Of a stretch of 64,000 nucleotides of DNA, positions 13,459-25,267 are shown piece by piece (positions within the stretch are counted from its first letter, which is position 1; the number at the start of each line of letters is the position of its first letter). The DNA comes from Portunus trituberculatus. Taxonomy: Eukaryota > Arthropoda > Malacostraca > Decapoda > Portunidae. Position numbers and translations under genes: made by a program. Location: positions 291,374 to 355,373 of the forward strand of contig NC_059256.1 in the NCBI RefSeq assembly GCF_017591435.1. Reading direction: 5' to 3'. Below the pieces are notes generated by a model. It worked only from the letters and a program-made list of their open reading frames with translations. It was not told where the DNA came from and ran no database searches.

Positions 13459-16400
13459 GATGGATGGATGGATGGATTTTGTTTAAGGCGCCGCAACGGC
13501 TGAGGTCATTTGGCGCCGCTTCAATAATTTAAAAAGACAGAGCAGTTAAAAAAAAAACCATATAAAGGCAGTTAAAAACAGTAGAGTATCTAAAAGTTAA
13601 AAAAAAATAATAAAATATTAAAATGCATATAATGAAATAAATATAAAATTCAAAGATTTGGGAGAAGCCCAGCTTCTCCCAAAAACCTAAAACGTCATGG
13701 CCCTGGGCCAGACACTCTGGTCCAAGGACCTTTGAGTTATAATAGACACCTCTATCTCTACCGCGACAGCGGTAGAGGTAGCGGTGTCTTAAGTCAGTCA
13801 AACTGGGGTACTCCACTAGTAGGTGCCGCACCGTAAGCGGCACCAAGCAGTCATCACAGTAAAGTTAAGGGTCCCTGGTCAGGAGGTACCTTTGTGTAAG
13901 GTACGTGTGACCTATACGAAGTCGCGCCAATAAAGTCTGTGCACGGCGATCCCGGACATCGGTGTAAGTCCACTGAGGGAGTGTGGAAGTAGTAACCTCT
14001 CCCATTTTCAAGGTTGCGACCCCCGTTAGCCATCTCCTCTGCCAAAGTGCTGCAATCACCACACGAATTGCATGAAATATATCTCGAAACGGAACAGGGG
14101 AAGGAGACGGAGCTAAAACTAAAGCTAAAACTATGGGAGACAGCTCCGCAGTTAAGACGGAGGCTACCGAAGGAAGGCTGCCACACCGATAAAAAGAGGG
14201 GAAAACCACACTAAATCCAACGCCTGCGTCAGATTTGGAACCATCAGTAAAAACGGGGATATCATCAGAATGGATAAAAAAAAGTGTTCTAAAAACCGTG
14301 TGTGGGACAGAGCTGGCAAAAAATCCTTCTTGCCATCTATGGCAGGAGGGCAAAATGAAACAACCGGAAGCTGCCAATAACCAACTCGTGGGAGCCGGAA
14401 AGAGTAGACAGGAGTGGGGTCGATGGACAAATCCATCATCAGGTTTACTACTCGAAGGCCAAAAGGTTTAGGTAGACACGGTCGAGTGTCATACGCCTGC
14501 GAGTCCCGCAACATTGACATACAAGGGACCGAATCGGGAAGACGGTGGGTGCGAAACCAACACCGGAGCATCGAAGACTGGCGCCGGAGGTCGAGCGGCC
14601 AGAAACCAGCATCCACTAGAAGGCTAGGTATTGGAGATGTCCGAAATGCACTCGTAGCCAAGCGGACCCCAGCATGGTATACGGGGTCAAGCGTGCGTAG
14701 GCGTGTATCCGTTGCGGATGAATAGATCTCACAGCCGTACTCTAGCTTTGGAAGTATAAGTGTACGGTGAAGAAGCAGCAAAGTGTCCCTGTCCGCACCC
14801 CAAGAGGTGTGACTTAAAACGCGAAGAAGGGATAGTGCCGTCCTGCAAGACGCTTTGAGAGAACGGAAATGTGGAACCCAAGTAAGACGGTTGTCAAACA
14901 ATAGGCCAAGATATCGAGTGGCCTCCACACATGAGATGCGTCTATTGGCTAAATATAAATCGGGATCTGGATGGACACCACGATTTCGACAAAATGCATA
15001 GACACGGTCTTTGAGGTGGAGAATCGAAAACCGTTTATGTTGGCCCAACTGGACACCGATTTATTGCCAGTTGGAGCTTTCGCTCAATCAGTGACATCCT
15101 AGCAGCAGCAAAGAGATGCACAAGTCGTCCACATATAAAGAGCTGTGAACGCCATCCGGTAGAGTATCTATAACACCATTTATTGCAACTGCGAATAGCG
15201 TAACACAAAGAATACTTCCCTGTGGGACACCGTCATTTAAACCTGTAGCATCGGAGAGAACACTCCCCACACGAACCCGTAAAAGACGTCTGGATAAAAA
15301 CTGCTGTATAAAAATAGGAAGGTGGCCACGGAGACCAAAATTAAACAAGGAACGTAAAATCCCATGACACCAAGCTGTGTCGTAGGCCTTCTCCAGGTCA
15401 AAAAATACAGTAACCTGGTGGTGGTGATAAGCGAAGGCCTAACAAATAGATGACTCTAGGGATAAAAGAGCATCCTTAGTAGACCTCATTTTTCGGAAGC
15501 CTTACTGTACCTATGACAAGTACTTCCCCCTCTCCAAGTACTACATGAGTCTTACATTTACCATTTTTTCTAACACTTTACAAATACAAGACGTCAAAGA
15601 TATAGGACGGTAATTCGTAGCCTGGAGATGATCCTTCCCAGACTTCGGAAATGGAAGAACCACTGCCACAGCCCAAGAAGTAGGAAAGTCACCAAATCAT
15701 ATTATAAAGATTTAATAAAAAGTTAAAAGCACTGTCAGACATGTGGCGCAAGAAGGCATATGGAATATCATCTGGGCCAGGAGAAAAGTCATGACACTGG
15801 GACAAAGTAGTCAGCAACTCGGAGGCAGAGAAGAGATTCCATTCTCTGGCGGTGACGTGCGCCTGGAGCTGCAGGATGCCTCCGGGAAACATTGGCAAAG
15901 TGCTCCGCGAAGAGGTCGGCGACAGTCCTACGGTCTATCACCGTTCGCCCAGCAGACAACAAAACTGGTGGGGGAGGAGCAGAATACTTCCCAGCAATTC
16001 GCCTGACTTTGTTAAAGACATCCGTAAGAGGAGTGTGGGCATTAATGGAAGACACATAAGCTTTCCAAGAGGCTCTTTGTGCCTCTTTCAAAACGCTGCG
16101 GGCCCGAGCTCGGCAGCGCCGAAAAGCTTCCAGACACTGCGGGTCCCCACGATGTCGCCGGAGACGAGAGAAAGCTGCCCGTTTCTCTTTCACCGCTGCA
16201 GTGCATGCTGCGTTCCACCAAGGAACGGGGCGCTTAGTAAAGCGACCTGACGTCCTAGGGATTGTCTGAAGCGCTACTTTAATTTAAAAATCGGTAAAAT
16301 AATCAACAGCCTCAGCACAAGTAGAAAAGTCAGCCAGCGGACGGATAAAAGAGCTAAGGTCTGTGAATCGAGGCCAATCTGCCTTGTCTAAAACCCAGCG

Positions 16401-17976
16401 TGGGGGCCGGGACTGTGGCTCAGATTTCACAGATTCTAATAAAATCGGAAAGTGGTCACTACCGTGTAAATCTGGTAGGACCTGCCAATTAAAATCGAGT
16501 AAAGAATTAGATGTACAAATAGAAAGATCGATAGCTGTAAAAGTCCCAGTAGGACTATGGAAATGTGTAACATCCCCAGAATTTAAAACCTCCAATCCCT
16601 CATCCTCAATAAAAGAACCGATTAAAACCCCACGAGGATTACTAGCACCTTCATCCCACAATGGGTGACGGCCGTTAAAATCTCCCAACAAGAGGAATGG
16701 CGAAGGTAGCTGACGCACCAGGCCGTCAAGCTCACCCCTGGAGACAGGAAGCCGAGGAGGGAGATATAAACTGCAGATGGTGTACAGTCGTCCCATAAAG
16801 ACCTTAACAGCAACCACCTGAAGGGGAGAGTTAAGTTGTACCGGGATAACAGGTATATCCTGACGGACTAGAATAGCTGTGCCACCGTGGTGACCCTGGT
16901 CAGGGAAAGGAGTGTTAAAAAAGGCACGATAGCCAGGAGGACTAGAATAAGTACTATCACCTATCATAGTCTCTTGTAGAGCTACACAGGCTGGAGAGAA
17001 CTCCGACAGCAAAGCTCGGAGTTCCCCCCACGAGGCGCGAAGGCCTCTACAGTTCCACTGTAGAAGCTTGAAGACGACTATTTGGGTGCAGTGGACGAGC
17101 GAGCCTTTTGAGGCTGCCCGTGACTGACCTGACTAGAAATAATCAAACGACGAGAAGACACCGGGGGTGCCGGGTCGTTGGACCGCAGCCTTTCGGCTTA
17201 TCGGTGGGTGATGCGAACTATCATCACTTTTACCGGTCCTCGGAGGACGAAGATCAGGCTGGACTGCACTTTCCGATACAGTGGGTCCACGAGGGACGGC
17301 TGTGACAATATCATCGGACGTCTCCATGCTCAGACCGTCCTCATCACAAGAAGCCCGATCTGAGACGGAGGGCGTCACAGGAGGCTGGACAGAAACTACT
17401 GGAGCTACCATTGCAGAACGGTCCCTCGAGGACTCACGATCACGTACACCGGGAGAAACTTTAGACTGTTTAGGCTGAGCTAAATCTATCGACTCCGCGG
17501 AGCCGCGGTGCCGTTTGGTCAGGCCCTTCAAAGGCTTAGGCGATACAGGTGGCAAATGGACATCTACTACATGGGTGACTTTGGTCAAGTCCGTATTTCT
17601 CTCGTCATTTCTAAGAGTTGACTCAACCGAGTCATCGGACAATAGGGCAAACCTATTGGCCAAATGAACAGGACCACCCGCCCCAACAGAGCGAGAGATA
17701 GCAGGAGTTGTCGTCTTCGGATCGGCCAACTCAGCAGAAGAGCGAGCGGCCAATGCAGCATAGGATGTCGCACCAGTACCGTCCTTCTGGCGGTACAAGA
17801 GTTCACGGCGGGCGCTACCTAGGCTTATGAACTGAGTGTTAGCAAGTTGTAGAATATCCTGCTCCAGGCGATACCTGGGGCATTGCCTGTAACGTGCCTG
17901 GTGAGCATCACGGCAATGGAAACAATAAGCTGCACCATTGCTTCTCTGAATGTGAGTCGAGTGCAGAGCAATCACC
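13459..17976 (-). mobile_element. LINE-A copy B, 5'-truncated within ORF1
   Basis: The 3' end ((ATGG)n on the plus strand) is at 13459 and the 5' truncation is inside the zinc-knuckle coding region at 17976. Best-preserved parts: the endonuclease frame 16284-17012 (VALQETM, GDFNGRHPLWDE, DLSICTS, GSDHFPI) and the RT (FDLEKAYD equivalent near 15400, NDGVPQGS near 15230, YVDD near 15131). The central RNase H segment is deleted near 14125, where the frame passes from VLAL straight to the sequence after the HADR motif. The ORF1 C-terminal part covers 17090-17976. Several frameshifts; not functional. No target duplication was found. Confidence 0.9.
16284..17012 (-). pseudogene. APE endonuclease domain of LINE-A copy B ORF2
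   Basis: This open frame of 242 codons shows nearly the full apurinic endonuclease-like domain. The glutamate of VALQETM, the GDFN motif, the DLS(I/L) block and the final SDHFPI histidine are all in frame, and such endonucleases nick target DNA to prime reverse transcription. The start codon here is internal. The real N-terminus (QWNCRGL) lies at about 17045-17065 and is out of frame or interrupted. The following linker and RT (below 16284) are in other frames. Confidence 0.8.
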
Positions 17977-17997
17977 ATATCCTTGACTTTGATACGT

Positions 17998-18032
17998 GTG
18001 TGTTAGTGTGTGTATGTATGAGTGCGTTTGTA

Positions 18033-18108
<76 letters not shown>

Positions 18109-18215
18109 TGTATGTGTCTGGGGGTGTACGGAGGGGTAGCACCTTGGTAGGAGAATGGGCGCCCCGGCATGTCACGGGAGATCTAAATTACCATGGTCCC
18201 CAGGTACGCGCGCGC

Positions 18216-18253
<38 letters not shown>

Positions 18254-18356
18254 GTCTGGGGGTGTACGGAGGGGTAGCACCTTGGTAAAAGGATGGTCGC
18301 CCCGGCATGTCACGGGAGATCTGAATTACCATGGTCCCCAGGTACGCGCGCGCGCT

Positions 18357-18401
<45 letters not shown>

Positions 18402-18613
18402 CTGGGGGTGTACGGAGGGGTAGCACCTTGGTAAGAGGATGGGCACCCCGGCATGTCACGGGAGATCTGAATTACCTTGGTTCCCAGGCACGCGCGCGTG
18501 CGTGTGTGTGTTTGTGTCTGGGAGTGTACGGATGGGTAGCACCTTGGTAAGAGGATGGACGCCCGGCATGTCACGGGAGATCTGAGTTACCTTGGTCCCC
18601 ACGTACGCGCGCG

Positions 18614-18647
<34 letters not shown>

Positions 18648-18759
18648 TGTGTGTGTCTGGGGTTATACAGAGGGGTAGCACCTTGGTAAGAGGATGGGCG
18701 CCCCGGCATGTCACGGGAGATCTGAATTACCCTGGTCCCCATGTACGCGCTTCCCTCTA

Positions 18760-18823
<64 letters not shown>

Positions 18824-19031
18824 GTTGCGGGTGTACGGAGGGGTAGCACCTTGGTAAGAAGATGGGCGCCCCGGCATGTCACGGGAGATCTGAATTACCA
18901 TGGTCCCCAGGTACCCCCAGGTGTGTGTGTGTGTGTGTGTGTGTGTCTGGGGGTGTACGGAGGGTTAGCACCTTGGTAAGAGGATGGGCGCCCTGGCATG
19001 TCACTGGAGATCTGAATTACCCTGGTCCCCA
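17998..19031. repeat. Seven-unit compound minisatellite with (TG)n and (CG)n spacers
   Basis: A conserved core of about 95-100 bp (GTGTACGGAGGGGTAGCACC...CATGTCACGGGAGATCTGAATTACC...) begins near 18117, 18255, 18401, 18517, 18656, 18828 and 18946. Cores are separated by GTACGCGCGCGC-like and variable (TG)n stretches; the array is preceded by (TG)n from about 18030. Unit spacing varies (about 115-170 bp) because the TG tracts differ. The cores differ by only a few bases, so the array is recent. Open frames through it are artefacts. Confidence 0.95.
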
Positions 19032-19032
19032 C

Positions 19033-19126
19033 TGTTACGTTCACCGGTTAAACTGGTAAGATTGGCATCGGGGAGCCGGTGAACAATAACAATACACTGC
19101 AGGTTCAACTGGTAAGGATATGCAAA
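19033..19126 (+). mobile_element. 94-bp terminal fragment of the TGTTACG-ended element
   Basis: It starts TGTTACGTTCACCGG and matches the first about 94 bases of the element at 63512, which is the right end of the 20097-20753 insertion read in reverse. It lies exactly between the minisatellite and LINE-A copy C, marking a breakpoint. Confidence 0.8.
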
Positions 19127-21374
19127 GATCGGGAAGACGGTGGGTGCGAAACCAAAACCGTAGCAGCGAAGACTGGCCGGAGGTCGAGCGGCCAGAAACC
19201 AGCATCCACTAGAAGACTAGGTATTGGAGATGCCCGAAATGCACCCGTAGCCAAGCGGATCTCAGCATGATGCATGGAGCCAAGCGTGCGTAGTCGTGCA
19301 TCCGTTGCAGATGAGTAGATCTCAGAGCCGTATTCCAGCTTCGGAAGTATGAGTGTACAGTGAAGCAGCAGCAACGTGTCCCTGTCCGCACCCCGAGAGG
19401 TGTGACTTAAAACCCGAAGAAGGGATAGTGCCGTCCTGCAAGACGCTTTAAGAGAACGGAAATGGGGAACCTAAGTAAGACGGTTGTCAAACAAGAGGCC
19501 AAGATATCGAGTGGCCTCCAGACATGAGATGCGTCTATTGGCTAAATATAAATCGGGATCTGGATGAACGCCGCGATTACGACAAAAATGCATTGACACG
19601 GTGTTTGAGGTGGAGAAACGAAAACCATTTATGTTGGCCCAACTGGATATTCGATTGATTGCCAGTTGAAGCTTTCGCTCAATCAGTGACATCCTTGCAG
19701 CAGCAAAGGAGATGCACAAGTCATCCACATATAAATATCTTTTGCTCGCACAAGCACCCCCTTCCCATACTTTTTCAGATTCCCCTCAGGAATCGTGCCA
19801 ATTTCTTTGGACAGGTACCGGGATGCATGGATGAAATTCCCACGCGTATATCTATAGTACGCCACAAACCAACGTGGAGGTGGGATCTGGCGGACTGCTG
19901 GAACTGAATTCTCTAAATAGTTTTCAAAAACATTTGGGATGTAATCCATGTCACTGTCTGAAATATTACGTGACTGGAGAAATTCAGTTTTAAAGCCATG
20001 GCCGGCGAGGGGCAGAGATGCTACATGTTCATAACCTAAACGGGCTTCATCACACGACATAAACGTCACATAGCAGCGGTTAGAAGGAAAGTCCTTTGTT
20101 ACGGCCCGCCCGTAACATGCATTACTACCATCACCTCCTCCGCTTGTTACCTCGTTCGCCACCTCTCCGCCTCTCGTGAACCTTCCACGTCACCGTCTCG
20201 TGAACCTTCCACGCCACCGTCTCGTGAACCTTCCACGTCACCGTTTCATGAAGCCCGGCTACTGTCCCGAAGTTGGATTCACGCGGCCTTTCGACTCAAC
20301 CGAAAGTGTTGAGCCAGCTCTTGGTTTTCTGGATTGGCAGTTGAGATCCAAGCCTCAACCAGTGAACACAACGCCTCTTGGTTCTGCTGTGGGATCAACC
20401 ATCACCCAGCATTTCACCACTGCGACACCGCATAAGTATCACTTCCCTCGTCCGTGTTTTCCACATTGCCTCTATATAGGATTAGGATTATTGTTAGGTA
20501 TTAAGTTGGGTTCTTTATTGTTGTATTTATTACTGTGTTATATGTATATGTGTATGTCATTTTCCTGTGTTTCATGTTATATATCTGTGTTTCATGTTTC
20601 TTGTTATATATGTGTCAATTTCATTATGGGTTATTAAAGTGAAAGTGCCCCTTTGCATTTCCTCACCAGTTGAACCTGCAGTGTTTTTTTTTTTTGTTAT
20701 TGTTCACCGGCTCTCCGATGCCAATCTTACCAGTTTAACCGGTGAACGTAACAAAGTCCTTATCATAAACAAGTCGAATGTGAACAACCGTGCCATACAC
20801 CTTGAGAAGTGAGTGCAAGGCATGATAAGAAAATGATGGGTTAACATTTACCATCACAAGGGAGTCATATGCAGAAATACGTCCTCAGAAGAACTCCCAA
20901 AACAGGAGACTGTGGGAGGCTCTTGTGGAGGAATCCTTTCCTCTCAGACCTGAAGATGACGTCTCGTGGGCCAGGTCAGCCACCTCACGAGAACCTGATA
21001 GATTTTTGTGTTTCACCATATATAAAAAGCTACACAAAAAATTGGCTCCAGGGCAATGGAAACCACCTACTGGGACTACAATGGGAGGGCGCTGGCTGCC
21101 GTGGACGGGTACCTCGTCCCCATGCGGACCAGTCGTTTTAAAAACAGGCCCCACATGATACGAATGTCTGTCCACGACAGAGCTAAGACCCCCTCCCAAA
21201 GCATCCCAGCCTGGACACCCAACCATCTAGCACAGGACGGCCCCTATTGGGCGATCCCTCCAGCGGGTGGCTCCGCTGTCCACTGGCAGCCTACGTAGGA
21301 ACCATTTAGTCTGGCCCCTCACTGGCGACCGTACTAGCATGGGTAGCCTCTCCCCTCGAAAGGGCAGAGCAGGG
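19127..21374 (-). mobile_element. LINE-A copy C with large internal deletion, interrupted by a 657-bp insertion
   Basis: 19127-19735 is RT to post-RT sequence, with YVDDLCISF at the right edge. At about 19736 it jumps straight into ORF1, skipping the ORF1 C-terminal half, the endonuclease and most of the RT (about 3 kb). ORF1 (PPRWFVAYYR block near 19860) is then split by the insertion 20097-20753 and resumes in the RRM-like part, running out through the 5' UTR to the scaffold gap at 21375. The 3' end is missing, cut at 19127. Confidence 0.85.
20097..20753. mobile_element. 657-bp unclassified element with terminal hairpins and 8-bp target duplication
   Basis: It is inserted in LINE-A copy C ORF1. 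The target sequence AAGTCCTT occurs at 20089-20096 and again at 20754-20761 but only once in uninterrupted copies (for example near 52245). Ends are TGTTACG...CGTAACA. Each end also contains an internal inverted repeat: TGTTACGG CCCG CCCGTAACA on the left, and GTTCACCGG...CCGGTGAAC just inside the right end. Three 24-bp direct repeats (CGTGAACCTTCCACGTCACC type) lie at about 20175-20250. No protein-coding capacity is seen. An 8-bp duplication fits some DNA transposons, but the TG...CA ends look LTR-like, so it is left unclassified. Confidence 0.8.
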
Positions 21375-21874
21375 NNNNNNNNNNNNNNNNNNNNNNNNNN
21401 NNNNNNNNNNNNNNNNNNNNNNNNNNNNNNNNNNNNNNNNNNNNNNNNNNNNNNNNNNNNNNNNNNNNNNNNNNNNNNNNNNNNNNNNNNNNNNNNNNNN
21501 NNNNNNNNNNNNNNNNNNNNNNNNNNNNNNNNNNNNNNNNNNNNNNNNNNNNNNNNNNNNNNNNNNNNNNNNNNNNNNNNNNNNNNNNNNNNNNNNNNNN
21601 NNNNNNNNNNNNNNNNNNNNNNNNNNNNNNNNNNNNNNNNNNNNNNNNNNNNNNNNNNNNNNNNNNNNNNNNNNNNNNNNNNNNNNNNNNNNNNNNNNNN
21701 NNNNNNNNNNNNNNNNNNNNNNNNNNNNNNNNNNNNNNNNNNNNNNNNNNNNNNNNNNNNNNNNNNNNNNNNNNNNNNNNNNNNNNNNNNNNNNNNNNNN
21801 NNNNNNNNNNNNNNNNNNNNNNNNNNNNNNNNNNNNNNNNNNNNNNNNNNNNNNNNNNNNNNNNNNNNNNNNNN
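21375..21874. other. Assembly gap (500 N)
   Basis: Exactly 500 N, the usual placeholder for a gap of unknown size. It falls between the 5' UTR of LINE-A copy C and a (TTG)n array. Confidence 1.
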
Positions 21875-21944
21875 TTGTTGTCTTTGTTGTTGTTATTGTC
21901 TTTGTTGGTGTTGTTGTTGTCTTTATTTGTTGTTGTTGTTGTCT

Positions 21945-21997
<53 letters not shown>

Positions 21998-22012
21998 ATT
22001 GTTGTTGTTATT

Positions 22013-22045
<33 letters not shown>

Positions 22046-22049
22046 ATTT

Positions 22050-22091
<42 letters not shown>

Positions 22092-22123
22092 TGTTGTTTG
22101 TTGTTGTTGTTGTTGTTGTTGTT

Positions 22124-22159
<36 letters not shown>

Positions 22160-22393
22160 TGTTGTTGTTGTTGTTGTTTATTGTTGTTGTTGTTGTTATT
22201 TATTTGTTTGTTTATTATTGTTATTGTTGTTTTTGTTGTTATTATTATGTTATTGTTGTTGTGTTGTTTTTGTTGTTGTTTATTATTTATGTTTATTGTT
22301 ATTATTGTATTGTTATTTATTGTTGTTATTGTTGTTATTTGTTGTTGTTTGTTTTGTTGTTGTTGTCTTGTTGTTGTTGTTGTTGTTGTTGTT

Positions 22394-22429
<36 letters not shown>

Positions 22430-22562
22430 ATTTTATTGTTGTTGTTGTTGTTGTGTTGTGTTGTTGTTTGTTGTCTTTGTTGTTGTTGTTGTTGCTGTTG
22501 TTGCTGTTGTATTTGTTGTATTTGTTGTTGTTGTTGTTTGTTGTGGTTGTTGTTGTTGTTAT
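21875..22562. repeat. (TTG)n array, imperfect
   Basis: Trinucleotide TTG repeats with scattered TTA, CTT and TTTA interruptions, about 690 bp, starting at the gap. Poly-Leu/Val/Cys frames are artefacts. It is the left arm of the duplicated cassette also seen at 29541. Confidence 0.97.
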
Positions 22563-22998
22563 CATAGACAGACTACCTTGTTAACGCAGAGTAATATAAT
22601 GTAATCTTCTACTGTATGGTGTACTGGGGCTGTGCGTTGTTCAGCTTAATATTAAGGGACAGGCTCACGCTCCCGCTGGCAATCCGCTTGCCTTCTTTGA
22701 ATGGTCCTCCTGTCCTGCACAGCCAGTCTAGTTCTACAGTCTACTGTCTACAGTCACACTCCTGTGTGTAGACTGTAATTATACATCATTACGCTTGCTA
22801 CAAGCTCCATCTAGTCGCTACCGACTACAAGTCTCTCTCTCGTCGCCGGCTACTTCTCAAGCCTTTCCACGGCCGCTCGGTACCAAGCTACCAATTTTTC
22901 AGTACATTTGGTATCCTAGAATAAACACAGGGAAGTTTCCCCGGTGTTTCTTTTCAGCCACACCAGAACATATTGCTGGTGCCAGCGGTACCAGGACA
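22563..22998 (+). other. Unique block inside the TTG cassette, copy 1 (possible LTR remnant)
   Basis: Non-repetitive block with an AATAAA at about 22920 and a sequence resembling a primer-binding-site region (TGGTGCCAGCGG...) at about 22977. Both would fit the 3' end of an LTR and its PBS, but no terminal inverted repeats, target duplication or coding region supports this. About 95% similar to 30214-30652 by eye. Confidence 0.35.
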
Positions 22999-23024
22999 TT
23001 GTTGCTGTTGTTGTTGTCTTTGTT

Positions 23025-23062
<38 letters not shown>

Positions 23063-23090
23063 ATTGTTGTCTTTTTTGTTGTTGTTGTCT

Positions 23091-23130
<40 letters not shown>

Positions 23131-23212
23131 CTTTGTTGTTGTTATTGTTGTTGTTGTTGTTTGGTGTTCTTTTTTTCTGATTTTTCTGCGTAGCTTTTAG
23201 TTAGTATTGATT

Positions 23213-23289
<77 letters not shown>
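22999..23289. repeat. (TTG)n then (GA)n
   Basis: A second TTG array to about 23163, 50 bp of spacer, then a (GA)n run 23214-23289. Same order as 30653-31536. Confidence 0.95.
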
Positions 23290-23291
<2 letters not shown>

Positions 23292-23395
23292 GAGTCTGTG
23301 AGAAAGGAAAAAACGAGTGAAGGATTCATAAAGTTAGCTACAGAGTAAATTACTTTCCATCCATCTCTGTCTCTCTCTGTCCAACCCTGCTAACC

Positions 23396-24896
23396 TCCCT
23401 GCTCATGTTAAAACTTCTCTCTCTTCCGGCGCTCTTGTTCGTCGCCTTCGTTTGTTTGGTGCCTTGTTGCAGGAGGATGACGAGGAGTCTGTGGCCATTA
23501 CTGAGGACCAGCTGCGCCGGGCTCTTCACCGTGGCAAGTCTTCGTTTCCCGGGATGATGGAATCACCACGCCGTGTTACGTCTGCTGATTGGTGTCCCAG
23601 GCAACCTCTCCTCCGCCTTTACAACATGTGTCTTCGTGATGGTTGTATGCCACATGCATGGACTTCGAGCATCATTATCCCCATCCCTAAGCCTGGTTCA
23701 GCTAAATTCAGGCCTATCTCTCTTACATCCTGCTTCTGTAAGGTATTGGAAAGGATCCTGCTCTCCCGTCTGATGCACCGGCTTCGAGATCGCCTTTCTC
23801 CACGTTTGTTCGGTTTCCTTCCCCAACGTAGCATCCATCACTGCCTAGTTGACCTATACTCTCGCCTCTCTCGTGACAGTGTTGTGGCTTTTGTTGATCT
23901 TAAGAGTGCTTTTGATGTCGCTAGTCGGGATATCATCATGGACCAGCTTATTGATTTTGGGATCAAAGGCAACTTGTTGCGTTGGATTAGGGGTTACCTT
24001 AGTAACAGATCCTCAAGAGTATTTTTCAGTGGTGCCTACAGCTCCTCACGGAGTTTTCTTCTAGGTACACCTCAAGGGGGGGTGTTAAGTCCTTTCTTGT
24101 TTAATATTTTGATGTACCGTTTACTCATGACTCTGCCTGCTATCCCTGAGGTTACAGTTACCTGTTATGCTGATGATTTATGTTTTCACTCTACCTCCCC
24201 AAGGCATCTTCAGCTATTTCTGTCTTCCTTTTCTCAGGCTTTTGCTAACTGCGGTCTTATTGTCTCTCCAGAGAAGAGTAGAATATTCTCCTGCCGGCAT
24301 CCTACCACGTTACTAGCCTTCACTATTGGAGGCAACATCACTCCCTTATGCTCCCAGTATCGCTACCTTGGTGCTCCAGTGAGGATCTCTCCTGTCCTTC
24401 CTGTCCGGCGTCAGCCCCATCCCATCATCCGTGACCTGCTGGATCGTCTCCAACGACGGCTTTGCTCTCTTCAGTGGCTCGCCAACAACTCCTCTGGCGT
24501 CTCCATCCATGTGGCCAGGACAATCTATGTAACCTTCATCCGATCTGTTGTTGATTACCTCTCTCCTGCCTTGTTTCAGCTTCCTCGCGGTGTCTTGGAG
24601 CCCCTGGAAGTATTTCAAAACAGAGCGATGAAAATTATTCTTGGGTGCCCAATGTCAACCAGAATTGTCAACATGCAACAGGAGTTGAGGCTTCCTTCCC
24701 TGGTTGAGCGCATTCATTCTAACGTTATGTGCCTGACAGTCAAGTGTCTCCACTTTCCACACCTCTCGCCGCACTACGCACAGGTGGTCAGGACTTGTCT
24801 TGGCCCCACTTCGCCAACTCCTCCTCTTTTACACACTGGGCGTCGCCTTATCAGGTCTGTTTCTTCCATGCTTCGTAGCCTTGATTTGCAAGTAAC
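23396..24896 (+). mobile_element. LINE-3 copy 1: RT domain with an open 502-codon frame, 3'-truncated
   Basis: The open frame 23452-24960 contains FRPISLTSCFCKVLER, FVDLKSAFDVA (block A), GTPQGGVLSPFLFN (block B) and CYADDLCFH (catalytic block C), then the thumb region. Compared with copy 2, three separate 1-nt deletions at about 23550-23610 add up to 3 nt: the frame is kept but the SPGDDGI block at the start of the RT is scrambled. Homology to copy 2 ends at about 24896, before the RNase H-like part, so the last 20 codons are not element sequence. The endonuclease is absent. Unlikely to be functional. Confidence 0.85.
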
Positions 24897-25267
24897 TATG
24901 GCTGACTGTACGAGTATTGTTATCCCTGATCTCAGTATTATATTTCTGTGTAATTTGTGATTATCATTGTTATTATTGTATTAATTTGACTATACAATAT
25001 GTGTATTTATAATGTGAGCATTTGATATTGGTGCTAAGTAATTGACTGTGTGCCACGCGAGCAGTTCGTCATTTGTGATGCGCAGTTTCTCTACGCACCT
25101 CATGGACGCTGGTCTGTCAGAAGTGAGCTGTTCAGGCGCAGCCACCATTAGTCCTCTTTGGCATGTGGCAGTGGTCGAGTTAACACCTTACATTGGCTGG
25201 TGGCTCCCCTGGCGAACCTTTGTGTCAAGGATAGATCTCAGTGCTGGGAGTGGTCGGCGTCTGTGAA
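24897..25267. other. Unique sequence between two duplicated blocks
   Basis: AT-rich to about 25040, then GC-balanced. A 74-codon chance ORF is present but no motif is recognised. Confidence 0.5.

Noticed and set aside
18117..19031. Regularly spaced repeats resembling a CRISPR array
   Set aside because: The conserved part is about 95 bp and the 'spacers' are simple (TG)n; this is a eukaryotic minisatellite.
20176..20637. A 153-codon ORF (MNLPRHRLVNLPRHR...)
   Set aside because: It lies in the 657-bp element, starts in its 24-bp direct repeats, has no recognisable domain and is not preserved in the copy at 63512.
20097..20753. Calling the 657-bp element a solo LTR
   Set aside because: TG...CA ends fit, but the target duplication is 8 bp and both ends have internal hairpins; left unclassified.
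21267..22604. A 445-codon frame across the scaffold gap
   Set aside because: It includes 500 N and then (TTG)n repeat; no real coding evidence.
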